Positions 29,834 through 38,819 of a stretch of 60,000 nt of DNA are shown piece after piece. This DNA comes from Takakia lepidozioides (Eukaryota; Streptophyta; Takakiopsida; Takakiales; Takakiaceae). A model generated the notes under the pieces. The model ran no database searches. It was not told the origin of the DNA and saw only the letters and a list, made by a program, of their open reading frames with translations. The position numbers and the translations under genes are program-made. How positions within the stretch are numbered: the first letter of the stretch is position 1; every line of letters begins with the position of its first letter. The stretch spans positions 44,720,042 through 44,780,041 of the forward strand of contig CM060734.1 of NCBI GenBank assembly GCA_030704615.1, read 5' to 3'.

Positions 29834-31110
29834 GTGGGGTCGAGTAAGACAAAGCGAAAGCGGAACGACCCGAAAGACCATGATCCTGGTGAGCCCGGTG
29901 GGGGCGACGTGTCACCGAAGCGGCAAATGGAAGAGGCGATTTATGCTTCTGAAAGCGAGGTCGCTCAAGAAAGGGAGGAATTTGGGGAGTCGGAGCCCTG
30001 CCACAAAGTTGAAGACCATTTCTGGTTCTGCCATATCCACGACTTCGAGCAACAACACATTGAAAGCCTGAACATATCCCCGAATGTCATCTGTTTGCTT
30101 CAAGTTCCTCATCTTGTCTCGGGCGAGCTAGGACGCGTTGAGGGGCACAAACTGTCTTTCCTTGAACCCACTCCAGCTCAATTTTTTTGGGTTTGGTTCT
30201 TGGTCATGAGGCGCTTCTGCCAGCATTGTTGAGCATAGCCCCTCAAATAGGTGGGAGCCACTTCCACCCGATCCTCGTCACTCAACTTGGCCGCCCGGAA
30301 GTATTGCTCCAGCTCCAAGAGCCAGGTGTTGAGTGCCTTCCGATTTCGTACGCCCTCGAAGGTGCCGAGTTCCTTAGGCTTCACCTTAAACTTCGTCTTA
30401 GTGGAAGTGACATTAGCCACCCTCATCACGTCTTTCAACGTCTCGCCAAACTGCGCCAACAACCCTTCCCAAAAGGCTGCTGGCATGGGAGGCATCTGTT
30501 GGTGAGCCTCTGGGACTGGCCCCATGGGCCAGGCGGAACTTGGAGGAGATGCCACCAAAGATTTTGAACGAGGCAATTGAAAGGGCTGAATGTTTCTCGA
30601 ATGTCTCTTGGGGCGAAAGATAGGGCCGTATGTCGGAGCTGAATCACAAGAAGGTCCGGCGGGAGGGTGACTTCATCCGACCGGAAAATAAGTGGGATAT
30701 GCCACGCGGCGACAATGGCACATGGAAATCGAAGGGAGGGCCTTCGCACGTCAAGATGGCACCCGGTGCTCCGAAAAGAAAATCAATTGCAGCGGCTTAT
30801 GGCAGACAGAAGGCGACCTTTGATGGGGTGTGCTTTAATTGCGGGAAGTCCGGGCACATGGCCAAGAATTGCGCAAAACCCCGACAATTGAACATGACTC
30901 GGGCGACCACGGAGCTGTCCGAAGACTCCATCAGCCGCTTGGTGGAGGCGATAGTCGCCAAGACTGGCAAGGTAGGCAACTACTCTTGTGAGTTGTATCA
31001 GGAGACGGGAGCCTTGCGTAAAGGAAGTCAGTTAATGTTCGTGTACGGGATAATTTCCAGAACTACCGTGTCGTTGTTGGTGGACACAGAAGCGTCGCAC
31101 ACTACAACAA
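29834..31110 (+). pseudogene. gag-protease of a gypsy element with an internal inversion
   Basis: Gag starts on the plus strand (GSSKTKRKRNDPKD, DVSPKRQMEEAIYASE) up to about 29997. From about 29998 to 30585 the coding text is on the minus strand: PMPAAFWEGLLAQFGETLKD, KALNTWLLELEQYFRAAKLS, VEVAPTYLRGYAQQCW, later YVQAFNVLLLEVVDMAEPEMVFNFVAGL. From about 30600 the plus strand resumes with a zinc knuckle CFNCGKSGHMAKNC and a protease start SLLVDTEASHT, in which the usual DTGAS has Glu for Gly. The related fragment at 13 kb has the normal order. The protease is cut at about 31110 by the next LTR. Confidence 0.85.
29998..30585 (-). other. Inverted segment inside gag
   Basis: Read on the minus strand this is the capsid-coding middle of gag, from the region after the acidic ESEP segment to the capsid C-terminus (MVFNFVAGL). 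It lies between plus-strand gag start and plus-strand zinc knuckle, so about 590 bp have been inverted in place. A few stops lie between the two halves. Confidence 0.85.
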
Positions 31111-31119
31111 ATTGGGGGG

Positions 31120-31776
31120 GGGTTTGCGACGCCAGCCGCGCCCCCACGCCCCGCGTTGTCAAGGACGAGAACACAACAAAACACAAACAAGATATCAGAC
31201 TAGAGAAAAGACTAGACAAGAAGTCAAGGTCGGCGTGGCCGAATGCATGGTAGGTGAACATGAATCAAGATGATCTTTATAACAATGGACAAGAGTACAA
31301 AATACAGGAACTCGACTCGGATACTGGAATGCTGGAAACTGGACTGGATACTGGAAGCTGGACTGGAGTACTGGACTTGGAACAAGAATAGCTTGAACTT
31401 ATGTTGGCGAGACTGAAGAGTGTCCAGTCTCGCCTCCTATATATATTGGCTACTAAGAAGCTTTCATAAGAAGCTTCTCTTATGGAGGTTGCTGACTGGA
31501 GAAGTTTCCAAGATTAAACAAAGGTTTCTTGATGGAGAAGCTTCCTTAAGCAAATGAGGTATCTTGATGGAGAAGTTTCCTCCAAATGAAGCTTCCTGAG
31601 CAGTTTCCCAAGTTATTCTTGGTAATTTGGTAAACTTTCGGTAACTTGGTAAGTAATGGTAAATCATGGTAGATCATGGTAAATCACGGTAAGTCAAAGT
31701 AACTTTCGGTAACATGGTAACTTGGTAACTTCTGGTATTTACTCCTGGTAAGTTTCTCTGGGTTATGTCCGTAACA
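31120..31776 (-). mobile_element. 3' LTR of chromovirus copy 2 (end uncertain)
   Basis: On the minus strand the LTR starts TGTTACGGAC at 31776, directly after a polypurine tract. A TATA box lies at 31438-31447. The upstream half contains short direct repeats of the type GGTAA-x-x-CATGGTA and GAGAAGCTTCC. The LTR end lies between about 31110 and 31190, where it meets the protease of the previous element. Confidence 0.7.
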
Positions 31777-31779
31777 TTA

Positions 31780-31791
31780 CCCCCTCCTCTA
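31780..31791 (-). promoter_or_regulatory. Polypurine tract of chromovirus copy 2
   Basis: On the minus strand AGAGGAGGGGGTAA immediately precedes TGTTACGG, the expected RNase H-resistant primer for plus-strand DNA synthesis and LTR start. Confidence 0.8.
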
Positions 31792-31831
31792 GCGTCAAGT
31801 TGCTCGAGGAGCGTTAAAATCTTGGACTTGC

Positions 31832-32383
31832 TTAGAGTTGGAGAAAATCCAGAATCCGGCGAATGGTACGTGCCAAGTATTCGGCTCCTCGTTCTTGACT
31901 CAAATGATTTATAAGTCCCTGCAACCATCGATAGTGTCCAACACCTTGAACTTGGGACCACGCAGTGATTTGTGCATCCTGATTTTCGAAGCTGCCTTCA
32001 AACATGATTTCGTTACCCTCTGGGTCCGAAGCCTCACCCTCCAACAAAATTATCAGACTTCGAGTAGGCTCCACTTGCCGTCGTACGGGGTCCAGACGAG
32101 GAAGCACGCGTCGCATTGATGGCCCATCGTCTTGAGAGCGTTGGCGTGATGTTAAAGGTCGTGAGAGTCGGAACGGCTGATCTGGTAGCTGGGTAAGCGA
32201 CAACTCCAATATATCTGGTTCTTGTGACTCCATGCTGCCAATACAAGATGCAAGAGTGCTGGAAGTGTAGTTATATTTGCTGATGTGTGGTGCTCCTCCC
32301 TCCTTAGCGTGTATCATGTACATTGAATGTAGAGTCTTCTCCTTGAAGCTAGCTTGACTGACATCATCATTGCGACGTCTCAT
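31832..32383 (-). CDS. Extra ORF of chromovirus copy 2, after the chromodomain
   Basis: The ORF has 183 codons. Its ATG overlaps the TGA of the chromodomain frame as ATGA (32380-32383), a typical stop-restart arrangement. The product has no recognised domain. It starts [16 protein letters not shown], has an Arg-rich middle ([16 protein letters not shown]), then an acidic stretch ([13 protein letters not shown]) and a C-terminus [20 protein letters not shown]. It ends 40 bp before the polypurine tract, where retroviruses and some plant elements have env-like or accessory ORFs. No signal peptide or membrane segment is visible, so it is not a typical envelope protein. Confidence 0.55.
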   Translation of the reverse strand: MRRRNDDVSQASFKEKTLHSMYMIHAKEGGAPHISKYNYTSSTLASCIGSMESQEPDILELSLTQLPDQPFRLSRPLTSRQRSQDDGPSMRRVLPRLDPVRRQVEPTRSLIILLEGEASDPEGNEIMFEGSFENQDAQITAWSQVQGVGHYRWLQGLINHLSQERGAEYLARTIRRILDFLQL

Positions 32384-33100
32384 TGATGTGTAGCTCGGGG
32401 CTTAGCTGGATATCGTTGATGAAACGTTTGGACTTTGTCAGAGGCATTGGCGAGGTTGGATGAAGGTTCCCACATTCGTTCGCTGATGTCGTAGCCTTTC
32501 CGATGTACGAAATACTCAAGTCGTTTATACTTGATGCGAGAGTCTAGGACTTCGTCGACTTCATACTCAATTTCTTGATTGACTTCGATTGGTGGAGGTG
32601 GTACGGAAACTCTCCCTGGAATATTCGATGGATGATACAACTCCAATAGTGAAACATGAAAGACTGGATGAATGCGCATACTTCGTGGGAATTCAAGCCG
32701 AAAACTGACCGGATTTATTTGTCGAATAATTTTGAATGGTCCCAGGCGTTAATAATCCAACTTCTTTGATGGTCGCGAGGTTTGTATGTCCCGTTGAAGA
32801 AGCCACACACGATCTCCGACCTTGAACTGGGGTTGGAGTTGGCGACGTTGATCTGCATACTCCTTGTATTGTTTTTGAGCTTCTGCGAGGTGGGGTGTAA
32901 GCTCCTTGTGAATCGTAACAAGATGAGTAGCAAGGTTTTCTGTAGCAGGGCTTCCAGCAGTCTTCATGTGGAAAGGGTTTGCTCGAGGATGATGACCATA
33001 ATTGGAGAAAAATTGAGTTTGCTGGGTCGAAGAATGTATAGTGTTGTTGTAGGCAAACTCAACCAATGACAGAAGGTCAGTTCAATTATCTTGGTGATAA
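32380..33100 (-). pseudogene. Integrase C-terminus and chromodomain of copy 2
   Basis: A frame from 33066 gives FAYNNTIHSSTQQT and KVGDRVWLLQRDIQTSRPSKKLDY, then a stop at about 32749. The frame then continues with [18 protein letters not shown] and a chromodomain: [19 protein letters not shown], then [18 protein letters not shown]. Chromodomains read histone marks and can steer insertion into heterochromatin. In the aromatic cage the positions of the usual Tyr, Trp and Tyr/Trp appear as Y, H and W, so one of them may be altered. This domain defines the element as a chromovirus. Confidence 0.85.
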
Positions 33101-33162
33101 TTTATCGTACAGCGAAGATACTGCTCCAAAATGTGGTTTACATGTTCGGTTTGATCATCAGT

Positions 33163-33730
33163 CTATGGATGATTAGCTGTAGAAAGGTTGATCTTAGTAT
33201 CCAATATGTGAAATAATCCCCTCCAGAAATTTGATATGAGCTGTGGTCCTCGATCAGATACGATGTCATTCGGGAGTCCATGAATGCGGTAGATATTATT
33301 GAGGAAGAGTCTTGCAGTTTCTTCGCCGGTAACTGTCTTATTACATGGAATGAAATGTGTCATCTTCGTAAAACGATCTACAATAACAAGGATTGAATCG
33401 GTGGTCTTGGAAATTGGAAGGTCCGTAATAAAGTCCATAGACACCGATGACCATGGACCCTTGGGACTGGGTAATGGTTGAAGAAGGCTGTAAGGTCGAT
33501 GTCGTGGTCCCTTCGCTCTAGCACACGTGTCACAAGATTTTATGAATTATTTCACGAGTTTCCACATCTGCGGCCACCAATAGTCCCTGGATATCAACTC
33601 CAATGTTTTGTTGAAGCCGAAATGTCCTGCAGCCGGAAGATCATGACATGTTTGAAGAATTTGAAGTCGTATAGGTCCTGGAGGTACATAGAGAAGTCCC
33701 TTAAAGTAAAGTAAGCCAGCTTTGAATTCG
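33163..33730 (-). pseudogene. Integrase zinc-binding and core domain of copy 2
   Basis: The H2C2 region (FGFNKTLELISRDYWW) is followed by the core: [16 protein letters not shown] with the first Asp, [13 protein letters not shown], then NDIVSDRGPQLISNFW with the second Asp. A stop at about 33162 lies before the catalytic Glu, which should come shortly after STANHPQTDGQ-type text. Copy 1 ends in the middle of this domain. Confidence 0.85.
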
Positions 33731-33999
33731 AAGTCCTTTGTAACATGTGGGTTGTCTCGAGGTTGATTTAGTTGACTTCATAGTGTCGTAGCAAAATGGT
33801 CGCTCTTCAGTGCTTCCTGAATCTCTTTTACGATCTTTGCATCGTCATAGGTGGACATTGACAACATATTCAATTGGAGATTTGCTGGTTTCAGGATCAT
33901 GGATTGTTGTTGGTCAAAAGCTGCATCCTATTCTTTTGGCGCAAGATATGATCGTCGAGAGAGAGCATCTGGTTTTCCTTGAAGATGTCCGGGACGCTA

Positions 34000-35245
34000 G
34001 GTAATAACAAAATCAAACCTTGCTAGTGACATACTCCATCTCGCTTGACGTCGATTCAAAATACGAACACTCATAAAATATTCGAGGTTTTTGTGATCGG
34101 TATAGACAGTGACCTGATGTTTAGCTCCCTCCAATAGATGTCGCCACTCCTCAAAGACATCAATAATCGCTAGAAGTTTTTTGTCATGGATTTCATAATT
34201 GATCTCCGCAGCGTAAAATTTACGAGAACGAAAACCAACATGGTGAAGTCGGTCATCTGTACCTTATTGAGATAGTACCGCGCCAAGTGCAAAGTCCGAT
34301 GCATCTGCTTCTAAGAAGAACGGTTTAGATGGGTCTGCATGTACCAGTATGGGAGCCGTTGTAAATGTCTGCTTCAGTCTTTCAAATGCCTAGTCAGCCT
34401 TCTCGTCCCATACAAATTTGTCCTTCTCTGTGAGTCGTGTCAATGGTGCAGCAATTTTGGAGTAGTCATTGATGAAGATTCTATAGAAATTTGCAAAGCC
34501 CAGAAAATATTGTACAGCTCGGACCAAAGTTCGTTTAATCCACTCGATGATGGTTTGTATTTTGTTCTGATCCATAAAGACGCATTTGTCGAAAATAATG
34601 TAGCCCAGAAATTCGACCTCAAATTGATGAAAAATACATTTCTCCAACTTGGCATATAGTCTTTTTTCTCTTAATTTATCAAGGACAAGACGTACATGGC
34701 GGCCATGTTCTTCTTCATTCTGTGAAAATATCAAAATGTCGTCCAAATAGATGACTACAAAGTCATGTAAAAATTCTCGAAAGATGTCATTCATCATATG
34801 TTGGAAAATTGCTGGAGCATTTGTAAAACCGAAAGGCATAACACTGTATTCAAAATGTCTATACTTTGTTCGAAAATTTGTTTTCCATTCGTCTCATTCT
34901 TTTATCCGTACAAGGTTATAGGCTCTTCTCAAGTCGATTTTGGTGAAAATCTTCGCTCATCCCATCTGGTCGAGAAGCCCAGAAATCAGCGGCAACGGAT
35001 AACGATTCTTGATTGTGACTTTGTTGAGACCGCGATAGTCGATACACATGCGTAATGATCCGTCCTTCTTTTTCACAAACAAGATAGGCGCCCCCGCGGG
35101 GATTTTGAATGTCGGATGAAGTGCTTCAATAAATTTTCATCAATGTATTCACGTAATGCAGCCAATTCCGTCTGGGATAAGTTATATATTGGGCCGAATG
35201 GTGGTTGGGCTCCTTCTTGTAACTCAATTGCACATTCATAAGGTC
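34000..35245 (-). pseudogene. RT-RNase H unit B of copy 2
   Basis: Unit B starts with a repeated linker ([18 protein letters not shown] at about 35170-35230). It continues with RT ([47 protein letters not shown]) and a complete RNase H leading to integrase. It differs from unit A at many positions, for example MPFGFTN for MPFGLTN, CVFMDQ for NVFMDQ and LVRAVQY for SVRDVQY. Confidence 0.85.
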
Positions 35246-36480
35246 AATGATCGTTAAAAGTTCTTTGTCATAGATTTCATAATTGACCTCTGCAGCGGAA
35301 AATTCGCGAGAACAAAAACCAACAGGGTGAAGTCGGTCATCCGTACCGTATTGAGAGAGTATAGCGCCAAGTGCAAAGTCCAATGCATCTGCTTCCAAAA
35401 AGAAGGGTTTAGATGGGTCTGCATGTACCAGTATGGGAGCCGTTGTAAATGCCTGCTTCAGTCTTTCAAATGCCTGGTCAACCTTCTCGTCCCATACAAA
35501 TTTGTCCTTCTCTGTGAGTCGTGTCAATGGTGCAGCAATTTTGGAGTAGTCATTGATAAAGATTCTATAGAAATTTACAAAGCCCAGAAAATATTGTACA
35601 TCTCGGACCGAAGTTCGTTTAATCCACTCGATGATGGTTTGTATTTTGTTCTGATCCATAAAGACATTTTTGTCGAAAATAATGTAGCCCAGAAATTCGA
35701 CCTCAAATTGATGAAAAAGACATTTCTCCAACTTGACATATAGTCTTTTTTCTCTTAATTTATCAAGGACAAGACGTACATGGCGGCCATGTTCTTCTTC
35801 ATTATGTGAAAATATCAAAATGTCGTCCAAATAGATGACTACAAAGTCATGTAAAAATTCTCGAAAGATGTCATTCATCATATGTTGGAAAATTGCTGGA
35901 GCATTTGTAAGACCGAAAGGCATAACACTGTATTCAGAATGTCCATACCTTGTTCGAAAAGTTGTTTTTCAATCGTCTCCTTCTTTTATCCATACAAGGT
36001 TATAAACTCCTCTCAAGTCAATTTTGGTGAAAATCTTTGCTCGTCCCAGCTGGTCGAGAAGCCCAGAAATCAGCGACAACGGATAACGATTCTTGATTGT
36101 GACTTTGTTGAGACCGCGATAGTCAACACACATGCGTAATGATCCGTCCTTCTTTTTCACAAACAAGATAAGCGCCCCCGCGGGGATTTTGAATGTCGGA
36201 TGAAGTGTTTCGACAAATTTTCATCAATGTATTCACGTAGCCAACTCTGTCTGGGATAAGTTATATATTGGGCCGAATGGTGGTTGGGCTCATTCTTGTA
36301 ACTCAATTGTACAGTCATAAGGTCGATGTTCTGGCAATATGTCTGCATTTTTCTTCTCGAAGACATCTTTGAAATCTTGATATTGAGCGGGTAATGTTGA
36401 AGTACCTTTGTCTGTTGTGGTCTTGATCGGAGTCGCATAAAGTGCAAATGTCGCCTCCTTTTTTGTAGCTCTCACGAAAA
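35246..36480 (-). pseudogene. RT-RNase H unit A of copy 2
   Basis: Unit A carries the linker (DVFEKKNADILPEHRPYD), RT ([38 protein letters not shown]) and RNase H up to [10 protein letters not shown]. The frame of 35923-35126 then runs without a break into the second linker ([14 protein letters not shown]). So the join between units is in frame. Confidence 0.85.
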
Positions 36481-36588
36481 CTCTAGCTCCAAGGAATAGG
36501 GGTTGAATACCTTTGATATTTTTCTACATTTTTGTCTTGTAGAAATTTTTCGCGATCACCAGTCGATGTCGGGATTGTGAAGTACAAA

Positions 36589-36823
36589 CTAGGGAAGTCC
36601 AATGATCACAGGATTCGTTGGAGACTGGATGACATTGAAAACAATATGTGATGTTTGATCTTTAAGCTTCACTTCAAGTGGTCGAGTTTCATGGTCCACA
36701 TTTCCTGATGCTAATGGTCGTCCATCGATGACTTCAACGGGGGCCGAGAGTTTCTTCTTTACGAGTGTTAAATTGTTTTGTTTCGCAAAGTTTTTGTCCA
36801 TAAAACAAGCTGAAGCTCCTCGT
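36589..36823 (-). pseudogene. Protease fragment of copy 2
   Basis: Text GASACFMDKNFAKQNNLT to NPVIIGLP matches the protease of copy 1. The sequence stops right at the active-site DSG (about 36823), where non-element DNA begins. A TAG replaces the usual Trp-Phe codon area near 36589. Confidence 0.8.
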
Positions 36824-36828
36824 ATCGT

Positions 36829-37763
36829 ATCGAAATGGCCTTGTCGCCATCATGTTTCATTTGTTTTTCCTGTAGTGTTCATGACAGTGGATGATGTCAC
36901 ACCACAAAGGGGTCCATGTTTAGCTGGAGGGGTATCATTTTCATCACCTGACAACTCCATCTCAGGTGTACCATTAATATCCACCTCGGGCAAGTCATCA
37001 ACTGGTGTGAAAAGATCGTGTGGATCATCACCTATGCCCATTCAAACAATTGAATATCAAAATAAATGTGAAAGCAAAGCAATCACCAAGCCTATCTATC
37101 CAATTTTGAGCAATGTCAAAAGCACTTGAAGGTTGAGGAGTAAAAACATACTTGAAGAACAATTCTCCGTTTGAGTTACTCATAGAATTAATTGTTGTAG
37201 AGTCATAACATGCACATCCTTTGGGTCAACCTCTTGCCTTTGAGGAAGCCAATCTTCCATCTTCCTATACAGCTCTTATGGAAATGAAGTTGGCAATCCT
37301 TTTCTTCGTCTTTCTTGAGTAGTCATCTCATAGTATAAAAGGTGACCAAATGGAACATCTTTGTCGTAGTCGTACACCTTGTTCCAGTCACCAAATAACT
37401 TCTCCCATTTTTTCTTACATAGCCCTGGATCTCGGATTGGATTCACAATACCCTCAGTCTCAATCCATTTTGCAATCAATTTCCACTTCTCCTTTCCCCA
37501 TGCCATTTTCTTTTGCATGCTAACCCCACAGTGAATCCGCTCCCACTCATTTTTCTTTGCAGCAATTAAGATTTTTAGTTCAGACAAGGTCCATTCACAC
37601 AACCTCGCTCTTGTTGCTTTAGGAGTAGGAGGTTGAGATAAAGCTTAAGATTGCTCGAAGCACTCAAAAATCCTTTAACATTCTTCTCCGACAGATCCCA
37701 TGTAGAAAAATCTAAACCATGAATTACAATGCAAGTTTTATCACCAATAACTGACCGACTCAC
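36829..37763 (-). pseudogene. Myb/SANT-like (trihelix-type) DNA-binding protein, broken
   Basis: The minus strand encodes CTWTLSELKILI-type text (WTLSELKILIAAKKNEWERI, WGKEKWKLIAKWIETEG, CKKKWEKLFGDWNKVYDYD, SYYEM-like LLYYEMTTQERR). This is a Myb/SANT-like domain with regularly spaced Trp residues, as in trihelix factors and the Myb-like partner proteins of PIF/Harbinger transposons. An in-frame TAA at about 37281 is followed in the same frame by ELYRKMEDWLPQRQEVDPKD, which looks like the normal continuation, so a nonsense mutation is likely. A later open stretch (37041-36850, acidic, GDDPHDLFTPVDDLPEVD) may be a further exon after a CATAG acceptor. Upstream open text (37763-37575) may be the N-terminus. 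The 3' end meets chromovirus copy 2. Confidence 0.6.
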
Positions 37764-38280
37764 CTACACTGAAAGAGTTGGTAATAAACTGAAATCCACA
37801 CCCTAAACCATAATGTTGGAATGAAAAAGCAGGGGAAATGATTGCGTTCTTGTTTCGGCTACAAAACTAGAAATTTGAATTAAACAACATCACAATGGTT
37901 GAGACTCAGATGGATCTTCACAAGATTTGTGAACGAGCAACAGAATCTCTCGCTTCACTGACAAACATCAACGCCAGCCACACTTCGATTTCTTCCTTCT
38001 ACGAACAACGTTTCCTTTTCCTTCTTTCTTTTCCATTTTCTTTCTCTTCCCTCTCGTGAACATGTCTCATATTCTTGGATGAAAGACAATGGCGTTCTGC
38101 AAGGCTGCGGGCTCCGCTATAAAAAAAAAAAACAGACTACCTATCAAGGGGTGTTGCGAAACTCAATTGAACCTTGTGAATAGACGTCTTTTTTGCGCCG
38201 CTTCGTAAGGGGCAATTTAGTTGGCCCTTAGAAAATATTCTATTTCGACCAATAGCGCCTCGTTAATCCTGGGGCGATTC

Positions 38281-38322
38281 ATGTAAGGGCGCTGGCAGCT
38301 GCCCATGGAACCCGACCCTTAG
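38281..38322. mobile_element. Possible PIF/Harbinger-type terminal inverted repeat end
   Basis: Read on the minus strand, TAA is followed by GGGTCGGGTTCCATGGGCAGC. A TTA/TAA target next to a GGG-start end is the style of PIF/Harbinger elements. It lies upstream of the Myb/SANT-like gene. The matching left end was not found; it may have been lost with the chromovirus junction at 36.8 kb. Confidence 0.25.
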
Positions 38323-38790
38323 CTATCTTTGTTCAAGGGTTCACATTTGCATGCAGCTACGTTAACTTATCATTATTAAAAGTTAGTCAGCAGCAATATC
38401 TTCACACATGATATCCACATACCGAATGAAACCTCCTCTAATATCGTGTCATTGTCTTGTAACTTTCCTCTTTCTTCCCCGCCCGATTGTCTCTTTGCTC
38501 CTCTACTGCTCGTCTGTCTCTCTCTCATTTCCATGGTCGTTGAGATGTGATGTGTCTCGGAGCAACTTCTCTCTCATTTTTTGCATCTTTTTTTTTGTCC
38601 AGTTTCTCTTGCTTTTATGATCTTGTAAACACCAAACAATTTTGTCACTTCTCCTTATAGCCCTCCCAACTTCCGATAGTTGCAATAAAGCCTTTAAATA
38701 GCATCATCGCTAAAATCTTTTTCTACATTTTTATAGTCGTTTCCATTTTGTCTCTAGGATTTGTAGTTGCTTGTTGTCTTTCCCATTCAG

Positions 38791-38818
38791 CACGGGTCTT
38801 TTGTGATAAAGACCCGTG
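38791..38818. other. Perfect 11-bp hairpin
   Basis: CACGGGTCTTT and AAAGACCCGTG are perfect inverted partners around a TGTGAT loop. No poly-T or other transcription signal is next to it. It could be a decayed transposon end or a structured RNA element. Confidence 0.6.
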
Positions 38819-38819
38819 A

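Larger units (their letters stand above)
31832..36823 (-). mobile_element. Chromovirus copy 2 with duplicated RT-RNase H block
   Basis: On the minus strand from 36823: protease (cut in its active site), linker, RT and part of RNase H (unit A), then a second linker, RT and complete RNase H (unit B), integrase with H2C2 and core, a chromodomain, an extra ORF, polypurine tract and 3' LTR. The 5' LTR and gag are missing; the 5' cut lies next to a Myb/SANT-like gene. Several stops exist, but it is better preserved than copy 1. Confidence 0.9.

Noticed and set aside
38408-38620. Hydrophobic plus-strand open frame
   Set aside because: Pyrimidine-rich sequence gives Leu/Phe/Ser-rich text by chance; no gene context.
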